Source of the DNA: Candidatus Peregrinibacteria bacterium CG_4_9_14_0_2_um_filter_41_14
GTDB lineage: Bacteria > Patescibacteriota > Gracilibacteria > UBA1369 > UM-FILTER-41-14
Assembly (NCBI GenBank): GCA_002788755.1
Contig: PFRW01000035.1
Coordinates: 1-19,935, forward strand
Direction: 5' to 3'
Length of the DNA: 19,935 bases
Below, in pieces: positions 6,566 to 14,900 of this stretch. Position 1 is the stretch's first letter, and each line of letters opens with the position of its first letter. The notes below the pieces were generated by a model that saw only the letters and a program-made list of their open reading frames with translations, made no database searches and had not been told where the DNA came from. The position numbers were made by a program, and so were the translations under genes.

Positions 6566-7027
6566 CTATAAATAATTACGTTGGAGTTCATATACTACCA
6601 TACTCACCACTGTTGCAACATTAAACGACGCTTTCTCCCCTTTCATGGGAATATAGACAGTCAAATCAGCGTTTTCTAGCCACAGCGGCGCCACGCCGCT
6701 TTTCTCCGCCCCAAAAACAAGAGCAATCTTGTTTTTGGGCTTTAGATTAATATCAACAAGCTTAATGGCAGACGCCGCCAACTCCACAGCGACAACCTCA
6801 TAATGATTTTGCCGTAAATAGCCTAGAGCATCATCATTTGTACTAAAATAGCGCCAGGACACAAACTCCTCAGCTCTAATTGCAGTTTTAGTAATTTTGG
6901 GCTCCGGCGGATAGCCACTTTGCCCAACCAACACGATTTCGCGCACCCCCAGACCATCGGCAGTGCGAAAAATGCTACCAATGTTGTTTAAACTGCGAAT
7001 ATTGTCGGTGACAATAATAATGTCCAT
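6566..7027 (-). CDS. SpoU/TrmH-family RNA 2'-O-methyltransferase
   Basis: A SAM-dependent ribose methyltransferase of the SPOUT class acting on tRNA or rRNA; the target cannot be told from sequence. From ATG at 7027 the 153 residues carry motif 1 (NIRSLNNIGSIFRTADG, 9-25), motif 2 (LVFGAEKSGV, 103-112) and motif 3 (IPMKGEKASFNVATVVS, 126-142, where many relatives have SLNVSVA). There is no N-terminal substrate-binding extension, so this is a minimal catalytic knot domain. In-frame ATGs at 7039, 7048 and 7060 are alternatives. 7027 was chosen because MDIIIVTDNIRS matches the usual family start and AGGA lies just upstream. Its 5' end lies within the TGTC/GACA-rich region. First gene of the mutM-ybeY run. 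Confidence 0.9.
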   Translation of the reverse strand: MDIIIVTDNIRSLNNIGSIFRTADGLGVREIVLVGQSGYPPEPKITKTAIRAEEFVSWRYFSTNDDALGYLRQNHYEVVAVELAASAIKLVDINLKPKNKIALVFGAEKSGVAPLWLENADLTVYIPMKGEKASFNVATVVSMVVYELQRNYL

Positions 7028-7088
7028 TTGTCCTGTCATTGTTGTCATTTTAAAAGACATGTCAAGCGACAGTCGTGTCGCCTAATTT

Positions 7089-7116
7089 ACTTTATCTAGA
7101 CAACAAAAAACTGCAA
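7089..7116 (-). promoter_or_regulatory. Putative promoter of trmH-mutM-ybeY
   Basis: On the minus strand TTGCAG (7111-7116), a 16-nt spacer and TAAAGT (7089-7094). The start site would fall near 7082. GACA motifs at 7099 and around the start site overlap it, so the protein that binds the array could also affect this operon. Confidence 0.4.
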
Positions 7117-7117
7117 T

Positions 7118-7187
7118 GGTAATTTGTCATAGACATATGTCATGACACTTTTGACAGGTGTCACAGACAATATGTAGTCAAATTACC
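7118..7187. repeat. 9-bp inverted repeat bracketing the HTH-gene promoter
   Basis: GGTAATTTG (7118-7126) and its exact complement CAAATTACC (7179-7187) flank 52 bp that hold the densest TGTC/GACA palindromes and the putative promoter. It may be an outer operator half-site pair or may allow looping. Confidence 0.55.
7151..7178 (+). promoter_or_regulatory. Putative promoter of the membrane-anchored HTH gene, overlapped by operator-like motifs
   Basis: A consensus TTGACA (7151-7156), a 16-nt spacer and TGTAGT (7173-7178, 4/6 match) would give an 18-nt leader to the ATG at 7203. The -35 is itself a GACA motif, and the spacer carries TGTC and GACA copies, which suits repression by the gene's own product. 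Confidence 0.45.
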
Positions 7188-7202
7188 CTACGTCTAGACA
7201 CC

Positions 7203-7850
7203 ATGGTGACCACTTACAATATAGACCGAAATACCGCTTCTAGACTACTAGATGTATCTGTAAGGACTGTAGACAGGTATTTAAAGAGCAACCGGCTGTC
7301 GTCAGCCAAGTCAGATGGAAGAATATGGCTTTCCAAAGAGGAAATACTTGACCTACTAAGAAATAAAGATAGCGGTAGACAGACACAAGGAAACGACACT
7401 AGACGTACACATGTCGAACCGGACATTATTGTCGATAATGGTGTCAATTTGTCGAATGAGCATCCACAAAGGCAAACTACGCATGTCGACATGGAAGAGC
7501 TGTATCAGGAACTAAGAGAAGAGATAGCGATTAAGGAGAAGCGATTAGCGCAGGCAAGTTACAAGCTTGGACAGCTAGAAGCACAAATTGCCTCAATGGT
7601 ACCAATGCTGGAATTTGAAAAACAACAAAAATTACTGGCAGCCAGTAACGAAGAATACGAAAAAAAGCTGGCGGAATATTCAAGCTGGCTTGATCAAAAA
7701 GAAGAAGAAAAACAGCACCTAAACATGCTTATTAAGCAGCTGGATGAAGATTTGCACATGGAAAAAGTGAATAAATGGGTGTATGCAGTTATTTTGTATG
7801 TTTTAGTGATGGGATTTATTTTGATTTGGGTGGCGCTAAAATTCATCTAA
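7203..7850 (+). CDS. Membrane-anchored HTH/coiled-coil DNA-binding protein
   Basis: 215 residues in four parts. Residues 6-53 form a MerR/excisionase-type HTH (NTASRLLDVSVRTVDRYLKS, then a wing GRIWLSKEEI). Residues 54-96 are a polar, low-complexity linker. Residues 97-188 are a charged Glu/Lys/Gln-rich coiled coil. Residues 191-213 are a single membrane helix (WVYAVILYVLVMGFILIWVA) at the very C-terminus. This topology would hold DNA at the inner face of the membrane. The ATG at 7203 was chosen over a GTG at 7158 because the latter's codons lie in the promoter. The first half of the gene and its upstream region carry the TGTC/GACA array. In the linker all four Val codons are GTC, which fits the motif. 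Family and function are not recognised. It is convergent with guaA, one base apart, with no visible terminator. Confidence 0.85.
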   Translation: MVTTYNIDRNTASRLLDVSVRTVDRYLKSNRLSSAKSDGRIWLSKEEILDLLRNKDSGRQTQGNDTRRTHVEPDIIVDNGVNLSNEHPQRQTTHVDMEELYQELREEIAIKEKRLAQASYKLGQLEAQIASMVPMLEFEKQQKLLAASNEEYEKKLAEYSSWLDQKEEEKQHLNMLIKQLDEDLHMEKVNKWVYAVILYVLVMGFILIWVALKFI

Positions 7851-7851
7851 T

Positions 7852-9696
7852 TTACTCCCATTCGATGGTCCCGGGGGGTTTGTGTGTTAAGTCGTAGAAA
7901 ACGCCGGAAATCGGCAGTTTGGCCTCTTTGAGTTGTTCTAGGTAGTCGGTAAGAAAGGCTTTTGGTAAGACAAAAGCATCGGCGGTCATGGCCTCGGTGG
8001 AAGCGACGGGGCGGAGGACGATTGATTCTGACTGAGTTCCGTCGAAAGTAACAGGAATTAAAACGACGGGTGCCTGCCAAACAGCTTGATACAAATCGTG
8101 TTTCTTGAGAGTGTCGTTAAAAATGGCGTCAGCTTCTTGCAAAACAGCAACACGTTCTGGCGTTAAATAGGTTGGATACACGGCATCAACGTTCTGAGAC
8201 AGGGGAGTTAAGCTTAAGGTAACGCGATTAATTACGGCGAACTGGTTTGTGAGATCGGTGGCTAATTTTAGCAATTTTTGAGGCTCATACTGCGCAAGAT
8301 GATCGTAAATTGCTAAAGGATGGCGATATGTACGACTATCGCCTTGAACACCAACGCTTTTAATCGGTAAAATTCGGGTTTGGAGCTGGTACCCCTTGGC
8401 CTCAATATAAGCTTGGATTTTGGCGGTTTCGGTGTCGTTATCTGTGGGTAGATCGGCTTTTTCGGCACATAAGACTCTAACGGCCAGGCCGGGGCCGGGG
8501 AAAGGGTGGCGGTTAATCAAATCGGCGGGAAGGCCTAGCAGCTTGCCGATTTCGCGAACTTCATCTTTGTATAAGTCGGATAGCGGTTCGATAACTTTGC
8601 CTTGGTTAATAAGCTCTTGAATGCGGTCGATACGGTTGTGGTGGGTTTTGATTTTATCAGCGTGCTTGGTGCCGCCGCTTTCGATTGTGTCGGGGTAAAT
8701 GGTGCCTTGGCCAAGTAGCCATTTTGTGTCGTCTAGACCCATTTCGTCGGCTAGTTTATCCTTGATGTCGACAAAGATTTGGCCAATGATTTTGCGCTTT
8801 GTTTCGGGATCGTAGATGCCTTTTAGGGCAGTAAAGTACTCGTTATGGGCGTTGTAGACAGTCAAATTTTTGACGCCGATGCCTTTTAGGGCTGCGGTGA
8901 CTTGTGTTACTTCGTTTTTGCGCATAAAGCCGGTGTCTACAAGAAGACCATGGACACGATCGGCACCAATTGCTTGGCTTAATAGAGCGAAAGCGACAGT
9001 TGAGTCGACACCGCCACTAATTAGGAGGAAGACATTTTTGCCTTCGGTTTGGGTTTTGATTTCGGCAATTTTATGATTTAGGTAGTCGGGAAGCTGCCAG
9101 TCGCGGTCACAGTTACAAACCTCTAAAAAGGCATCAATCATTTTGGATCCTTCAAGTGAATGATTTACTTCCGGATGGAACTGAATACCAAAAAGCTTAC
9201 GGTTAAGATCGCCAATTACGGCATTTTTGCAGTCCAATGTGGAGGCTAATACTTCAAAACTGGGGGCGAGTTCGGTGACGGTGTCGCCGTGGCTCATCCA
9301 GACTTGGGTTTGCTGGCGGGGTTCAAAATTGCTTAATAGGCCTTTGTTTTGTACGATTGTAAGATCGGCTTTGCCGTACTCACGGGTTTCGCCTGGCTCA
9401 ACTTTACCGCCTAGCATGCGGCTCATTAATTGATGGCCATAACAAATCCCTAAAACTGGTATACCTAAGTCAAAAACGGCTTGATCAATTTGGGGGGCAT
9501 TTGGTTCGTAAACGGAATTGGGCCCGCCGGACAAGATGATACCTTTGTATTTTTCAAGCTGCTCTAGGGGAGTTTCCGGCTCTAAGATCTCAGAATAAAC
9601 ATCTAGCTGTCTAATGGCGCGGGCAAGGAGGTGAGTCACTTGGCTACCATAGTCTAAAATGGCGATTTGCGGATTTGTTAGAGCTGTGTGGGTCAT
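7852..9696 (-). CDS. guaA: GMP synthase (glutamine-hydrolysing), long two-dimer-domain form
   Basis: Converts XMP to GMP using glutamine and ATP. The N-terminal class I glutaminase has Cys85 (GICYGHQ), His174 and Glu176 (FHPE). The ATP pyrophosphatase has the P-loop SGGVDS at 227-232, then GTIYPDTIES and HPFPGPGLAVR (397-407). The C-terminus ends KPPGTIEWE. At 614 residues it is about 90 longer than the usual bacterial enzyme. The extra part lies after HPFPGPGLAVR: one dimerisation-like unit with LPIKSVGVQGDSRTY (443-457) and a second with VVLIPVTFDG and the SIVLRPV stretch (544-564). That doubled arrangement, and the phrase RVLCAE after GPGLAV, resemble the eukaryotic GMP synthetase. The ATG overlaps the lysS stop as ATGA, so the two are translationally coupled. 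Confidence 0.96.
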   Translation of the reverse strand: MTHTALTNPQIAILDYGSQVTHLLARAIRQLDVYSEILEPETPLEQLEKYKGIILSGGPNSVYEPNAPQIDQAVFDLGIPVLGICYGHQLMSRMLGGKVEPGETREYGKADLTIVQNKGLLSNFEPRQQTQVWMSHGDTVTELAPSFEVLASTLDCKNAVIGDLNRKLFGIQFHPEVNHSLEGSKMIDAFLEVCNCDRDWQLPDYLNHKIAEIKTQTEGKNVFLLISGGVDSTVAFALLSQAIGADRVHGLLVDTGFMRKNEVTQVTAALKGIGVKNLTVYNAHNEYFTALKGIYDPETKRKIIGQIFVDIKDKLADEMGLDDTKWLLGQGTIYPDTIESGGTKHADKIKTHHNRIDRIQELINQGKVIEPLSDLYKDEVREIGKLLGLPADLINRHPFPGPGLAVRVLCAEKADLPTDNDTETAKIQAYIEAKGYQLQTRILPIKSVGVQGDSRTYRHPLAIYDHLAQYEPQKLLKLATDLTNQFAVINRVTLSLTPLSQNVDAVYPTYLTPERVAVLQEADAIFNDTLKKHDLYQAVWQAPVVLIPVTFDGTQSESIVLRPVASTEAMTADAFVLPKAFLTDYLEQLKEAKLPISGVFYDLTHKPPGTIEWE

Positions 9697-11819
9697 AGAG
9701 AAAGGCCTTTCATAGCGTTAAGAGTAATTTCGATAAATTCGTCTAAAGTAATATCCAAATTGGTTTCACAGGTCATAATATGTTGGCGATCGCAACCGGC
9801 GGCAAAAGCTTTGTCTTTAAACTTCTTTTTTACTGATTTTACTTCAACGTCATTAATGTCTTTGCTGGGTCTAACCAGGGCAGTGGCAACAATTAATCCA
9901 CACAGTTCATCAACGGCAAAGAGGGCTTTTTTAAGTGTTGTATCAAGCGGTAAACCGTGTGCCTGATTATGCGAACGGATTGCCTCAACAAAGTCGGGTG
10001 TGGCCTTTAGCTCATTAAGAATTTTGTCGAGGATTTCGCCACAATGCTTGGTTTTGTCTATTTCGTCTTGAGTAATTGACCAGTCAACATCGTGTAATAA
10101 GCCAACCAATCCCCAAGTTTCGCTTTGATCGGCAAACCCAAAGTGGTCGGCAAGGGCACGCATGGCGGCTTCTACATAGTACAAATGTGGCTGTAAGGCG
10201 GTATCAACATACTTTTCGACGGCTTTTACGGCTTGATCGCGGGTAAAATCGAGTTTAATTTCGGGTTCACCAGTTGGTTCGGAAGCGGTGGCACCTTCTG
10301 CCTTCTCTGGTTTTAACAAGGGAAATAGCACGACGTCTCTTAAGTTATCCTGCTTAGTTAACAAGGCGACTACCCGTTCAATACCCATACCCCAACCGGA
10401 TATTGGCGGCATGCCGTGTTCCATGGCGCGGATGTAGGGTTCGTCCATCATCATGGCTTCTTCGTCACCGCCGGCTTTTAGGGAAGCCTGTTCTTCTAGA
10501 CGTTGGCGTTGATCAATAGGGTCAATAAGCTCTGAATAGGCGTTTACAATCTCCCAACTGTTAACAACTAGTTGAAAACGATCGGTAATGGCGGGGTTTT
10601 CGTCGTTACGGCGGGCTAGGGGAGATAATTCGACCGGGTGACTAATCAAAAAGGTTGGTTGAATCATTTTAGGCCGAGAAACCTTTTTATAAAGGGAATC
10701 GATGAGATTACCACGGCCTAACTTTTCGTAATTGGCGACGTCGCTTAGGTCGATACCTTTGGCTTTAATGGCTTGGCGAAGTGCATCGGCGGTGGGATGT
10801 TCGTCTACGTCAATATCGGCATCTTTTAGGATTAGGCCCTGCAGAGTGGCGCGTGGCCACGGGGTGCTAAAATCGACCTTTTGGAGATTGCCTTCACGAT
10901 CGGGGATTTCGACTTCTGTTGAGCCGACCAATTTTTCCAGTAAATACTTAAACATTTCTTCGGTAAAGCGCATGTTGTCTTCAAAATTCCAATAGGCGGC
11001 ATAGTGTTCACACATGGTAAATTCTTGCAGATGGCTTGGATCCATTCCTTCGTTACGGAAAACCGGACCGATTTCGAAAGTGCGCTCAAAGCCGCCGACA
11101 ATGGCTTCTTTTTGCGGTGTTTCTAAGGCGATACGGAGATAAATATCAATGTCGAGACTGTTGTGATGTGTTAAAAATGGCTTTGCCAAGGCTCCACTGG
11201 CTTTATTAACTAAAACTGGGGTTTGAATTTCGATAAAATCACTTTGATGGTAAAAATCACGCAAGGTGCGGATAAATTTTGATCGGAATAAAAAGCGATC
11301 AAAAGTTGTGCGGTCGGAAACCAAGTCTAAATAACGTTGGCGGTATTTGGCTTCCTGATCTTTAAGACCGTGCCATTTTTCCGGCAGAGGGCGAATGGTT
11401 TTGGATAACAACGTAAAGTCGGTAACCATAATCGTGAGTTCGCCGTGCTTGGTTGTAAACATTTCACCTTTAAGGCCCAGGTAGTCAGCAACGTCAATTT
11501 GATTAAGGAATTCAATCTTATTTTCGCCCAAGACATCTTGCATAAAGCAGATTTGAATGCGCCCGGTATGGTCTTGAAGATGCCCAAAATTAAGCTTGCC
11601 ATGACTACGATAAGCGACTAGTCGCCCGGCCGTTTGCACTTGGTCAGCTGGATCTTGAATAATTGTGTCTGTATCACGTAATTCGGCTTCGCCCATTTTT
11701 AAAATTTGAGCGATATTTTGCTTTTTCTCGTATCTTTCGGGATACGGATTTACTTTTTGGCCCCGTAACTCTTTCAGTTTGGTAATACGATCTTGGCTTT
11801 CTTGTGAATATTGTAACAT
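9693..11819 (-). CDS. lysS: Lysyl-tRNA synthetase (class II) fused to a C-terminal HD domain
   Basis: Charges tRNA-Lys. From ATG at 11819, 708 residues. The parts are an anticodon-binding OB fold (about 62-134, TAGRLVAYRSHGKLNFGHLQD), class II motif 2 (FRNEGMDPSHLQEFT, about 254-268), motif 3 (GWGMGIERVVAL, about 475-486), an Ala/Glu/Pro linker (about 505-522), then an HD-type metal phosphohydrolase-like domain (about 524-654). The HD residues are His545 (HLYYVEAAMRAL), His576-Asp577 (GLLHDVDW), His617 (RSHNQAH) and Asp637 (AVDEL). Stand-alone bacterial LysS ends about 200 residues earlier. The start was chosen because a TATAAT box lies at 11844-11849 and AAAGGT precedes the ATG; the longer frame to 11927 would begin upstream of that promoter. 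What the HD domain acts on is unknown. Confidence 0.95.
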   Translation of the reverse strand: MLQYSQESQDRITKLKELRGQKVNPYPERYEKKQNIAQILKMGEAELRDTDTIIQDPADQVQTAGRLVAYRSHGKLNFGHLQDHTGRIQICFMQDVLGENKIEFLNQIDVADYLGLKGEMFTTKHGELTIMVTDFTLLSKTIRPLPEKWHGLKDQEAKYRQRYLDLVSDRTTFDRFLFRSKFIRTLRDFYHQSDFIEIQTPVLVNKASGALAKPFLTHHNSLDIDIYLRIALETPQKEAIVGGFERTFEIGPVFRNEGMDPSHLQEFTMCEHYAAYWNFEDNMRFTEEMFKYLLEKLVGSTEVEIPDREGNLQKVDFSTPWPRATLQGLILKDADIDVDEHPTADALRQAIKAKGIDLSDVANYEKLGRGNLIDSLYKKVSRPKMIQPTFLISHPVELSPLARRNDENPAITDRFQLVVNSWEIVNAYSELIDPIDQRQRLEEQASLKAGGDEEAMMMDEPYIRAMEHGMPPISGWGMGIERVVALLTKQDNLRDVVLFPLLKPEKAEGATASEPTGEPEIKLDFTRDQAVKAVEKYVDTALQPHLYYVEAAMRALADHFGFADQSETWGLVGLLHDVDWSITQDEIDKTKHCGEILDKILNELKATPDFVEAIRSHNQAHGLPLDTTLKKALFAVDELCGLIVATALVRPSKDINDVEVKSVKKKFKDKAFAAGCDRQHIMTCETNLDITLDEFIEITLNAMKGLSL

Positions 11820-11843
11820 GGATTTACCTTTAAGTTTGGCTGG

Positions 11844-11872
11844 ATTATAAGGAGCGATTGCATAAAAATCTA
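11844..11872 (-). promoter_or_regulatory. Promoter of lysS-guaA
   Basis: On the minus strand a perfect -10 TATAAT (11844-11849) with a 17-nt spacer to a weak -35 TAGATT (11867-11872). The leader would be about 18 nt and includes AAAGGT before the ATG at 11819. Confidence 0.55.
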
Positions 11873-11891
11873 GTTTATCTTTGTGAGGAAG

Positions 11892-11907
11892 CATAACACT
11901 TGTTATG
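11892..11907. promoter_or_regulatory. Operator-like inverted repeat over the surface-protein -35
   Basis: CATAAC-ACTT-GTTATG is a perfect 6-bp inverted repeat with a 4-bp centre, overlapping the -35 hexamer at 11900-11905. A repressor site is plausible; no regulator is identified. Confidence 0.35.
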
Positions 11908-11928
11908 TGTTGGCTTTCTTGGTACAAT
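11900..11928 (+). promoter_or_regulatory. Promoter of the surface-protein gene
   Basis: TTGTTA (11900-11905), a 17-nt spacer and TACAAT (11923-11928), with TGG directly before the -10 (extended -10). The leader to ATG 11959 is about 24 nt. The layout matches the promoter at 4187-4215. Confidence 0.6.
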
Positions 11929-11958
11929 GTTAAGATTTATTTAATTAATTGCACCACC

Positions 11959-14900
11959 ATGCAAAGTCAATTCTTGCAAAAGCTGATTTCGGTCAAGCTG
12001 ATAACGTGTTTACTGGTATCTTTAGTTGGAACATTAATAGTTGCGCCTGCAATTACTTTGGCGGCGGCGTGCCCTTCTGCAGATGCGACCATTACAATTA
12101 GCACTAATACAACCTGGACAACGAGTGATGCTAGTGGGTTTAACTGTGCTGGACAAAATATTGTGATCACTAATAACGCTACTTTAACTTTGACAGGTAA
12201 TACCGCAACTGGCGATATACCGTATATTGATGCGGCTAATATTACCATTGATTCCGGTTCTGCGATTTCGGCAAATGGGAATGGGTGTGAACCGCTCAAT
12301 GCGGACTTTAATGCTAATGGTAAGGCACCGAATGGTGACAATATTTGTATACAAACATCTGGGGGGTCTCCAGTTGGTGGTGGTGAAGGTAATGATGGTG
12401 GTTGGGGTGCCGCCGGTGGAGGTGGTTACGGTGGCGCCGGTGGTAACGGGGCGGGTACAGGAACAGGTGGATCGTTTTATGGAGATGCTGATGCACCTGA
12501 ATTATTTGGTGCTGCCGGTGGTACTTCCGGTACGTTAGGTTTAGGGGGTAACGGTGGTGGTGTTGTAAAATTAAATGTTAATGGCACTTTAACTAACAAT
12601 GGTGCGATTACGGCAAATGGCGCGAATGGTGTTGTGACTGGTGGTAGCACATTTGGTGAAGACAGTGCCGGTGCTGGCGGATCCGGTGGATCCATCTTCT
12701 TATCAATGTTACGCTATGTTTGCGCAACAGGTACGTTGACTACCAGCGGTGGTCAAGGTGAAACTTACACTACCGGTATGACAATTGGCTCAGGATCTGG
12801 TGGTGGTGGTCGGGTACGTGCCGGTTATGGAATTAGCGATAGCGGTGCGTGTGCCTTAAGCACGCTACTTGCAAGTACAGTAGCAGCTGGTGGTCCTGCG
12901 GGGCCTTTTCCCGGATCGAATGGTAGCCCCGGGTCCGCCGGTACTCTATCCGTAGCCGCACTAAAACTAATTGCATTTACAGCTGCAACCGCAAGCACAA
13001 CCGAAGGTAACTCAGGAACAACAAATACAAACATAGAAATTACTTTGTCTTCTGCCTCTGTTGGATCAACTACCGTTGACTACACAGTTACCGGTACAGC
13101 TACAGGTAGCGGAACTGATTACACACTTGCGAATGGTACAGCTACAATTACGGATGGTAATACCACAACTAACGTTACTTTATCAGTTGTAGGCGATACG
13201 GATGTTGAAGTTGATGAAACAGTAATTATCACTTTATCAAATGCAACTAATGGCAGCATTGTAAATACTGAAGGTAACTATATTCATACACATACAATCA
13301 GTAATGATGATGTGGCAAACGTGGCACCTACAGTAGGAAGCGAGACCGTAGACACGGTAGCGGTAGCGAGCCAAACTAGCTCAACGCTATTGCCATTAAT
13401 TGGCTGGACTTATGCCGATGATGATTTGGATACACAGGCGAGTTATCAAGTGGTTATTGCTCCTAGTGGGGGATTATCAGTATATGACAGTGGGGTTGTT
13501 GCGTCTGCTTCAGCTTCACACCAAGTGGTAACTGGTAATTTTACAACTGGAACGGCTTTGGAGCCAAGCACTGTATACGATCTAACCGTAACGGTTAACG
13601 ATGGTACAACCGATACAGCGGGTACGACCGTACAATTTACAACCAAAGCGGCCGGTGTAACAACTGACACTTCTGGCGGTATTGCTGTTACGGAAGGCTC
13701 CACAACTGACACGTTTACAATGGTTTTGGATACAATTCCAACTGGTGACGTGGTTCTAACATTTACGGACGATGGTGCGGTAAGTATGTCACCAACATCT
13801 TTAACTTTTACAAGTGCTAACTGGGATACTCCGCAAACTGTAACGGTTACGGCTGTTGACAATGCCGTAGTAGATGGATCAAGAACTAGTACGACTACGG
13901 TTGCGGCAACAAGTGCCGATGGTAGCTATAACGGTATTAGTGTTAGCAGTATTTCGGCAAGCGTTACGGACAATGATGTCGCCGCTACAGGTGGCGGCGG
14001 TGGCTCAATTTCATATCTATTAAACTTACCACCTCCAACCACTCCGGCTACAATCATGGATTTACCGCCAACAGATGTACCTGCGGATGTGCCTGAGGAA
14101 CAAACACCTGCGGAACAAACACCAACGGTTGCTCCAACAGCTGACTTAGATCAACATGGCGCTACTGGTGATTTTGCACCAAGTGGAGTTAATGATGTTC
14201 CGTCGGGTTTTCGAGCGTTTATCTCACCGGCACCAATTTTACGAGTGCCCGTGTCGGTTGCTGACATAATTATACCCGAACCAATACAGCGAGAAGCAGA
14301 CACAAAACTATTTGTAAGTTTGATGAACTTTGAACCGCCTGCGGCTGGTACAAAAATTGCTAGTGATAATGGCTTTGAAAATATGATTGGTGCTTTTAGA
14401 AAATTTAAATTAGAAAAAGAAAAAACAGGTACAAAAATGTCAATTATGGATATTGGTGATGATGACGGTGACGGTATCCAAAATGGTCTTGAACGACTAC
14501 TTGGTACGAGTATTGCCGATAGAGACAGTGATGGTGATGGTGTGGACGATGGTACGGAAATTAACTTTTACGGTACAGACCCAATGGTAAAAAATGTAGG
14601 GATTATGGATATAATGAATGTTAACTATCCCAAAACATTATCTACCAGTGCGCAATTGCCCGTTGTGGCTCCTTCCGGAAGCAAGGTACGTGTGTATTAT
14701 GTAACAAAAGATGGTAAAAAAGTCTTTTTAAATACAATAACTACAGGTCCAAATAACGTTGGACTAGTCGACTTGGTAGACTTACCGAATGGTGAAGTCG
14801 TCCAATTGCTAACAGAAATCGTCACTCCGGATAATCAATCTCGTGAAATTTTGTCTGATCCATTTAGGGTGAGACTAAGCCGCCTAACTGCGGAAACAGC

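Larger units (their letters stand above)
7003..7491. repeat. Dense TGTC/GACA motif array spanning the 5' half of the membrane-anchored HTH gene
   Basis: 31 occurrences of TGTC or its complement GACA in 489 bp, against about 4 expected for random sequence of even composition. Starts are at 7003, 7010, 7021, 7029, 7034, 7043, 7056, 7060, 7068, 7076, 7099, 7125, 7132, 7138, 7144, 7153, 7159, 7166, 7197, 7272, 7297, 7378, 7382, 7395, 7412, 7422, 7430, 7442, 7450, 7484 and 7488. Many pair into short palindromes: TGTCGGTGACA, GACATGTC, GACATATGTC, TGTCATGACA, GACAGGTGTC, TGTCGACA. TAGAC occurs eight times on the plus strand (7097-7404). Only one copy follows in the remaining 360 bp of the gene. Likely binding sites for a DNA-binding protein; function inferred. 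Confidence 0.75.

Noticed and set aside
7003..7491. The TGTC/GACA array as a CRISPR, integron or transposon end
   Set aside because: No fixed-length repeat or spacer, no recombinase nearby, and motifs occur in both orientations with variable spacing.
8420..9433. Several 60-70 codon plus-strand frames inside guaA
   Set aside because: Antisense shadows of a conserved enzyme with no independent support.
11820..11927. N-terminal extension of LysS by 36 residues
   Set aside because: It would begin upstream of the TATAAT box at 11844-11849, and the extra residues do not resemble LysRS; ATG 11819 has AAAGGT upstream.
12227..12538. Met/Val-rich and His-rich open frames in the Gly-rich part of the surface-protein gene
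   Set aside because: They are other-frame readings of GGT/GGTGGT repeats; the main frame has a signal peptide and coherent domains.
12360..12560. GGTGGT-type tandem repetition considered as a CRISPR or minisatellite
   Set aside because: No regular repeat/spacer units; it is codon-level Gly repetition within a secreted protein.
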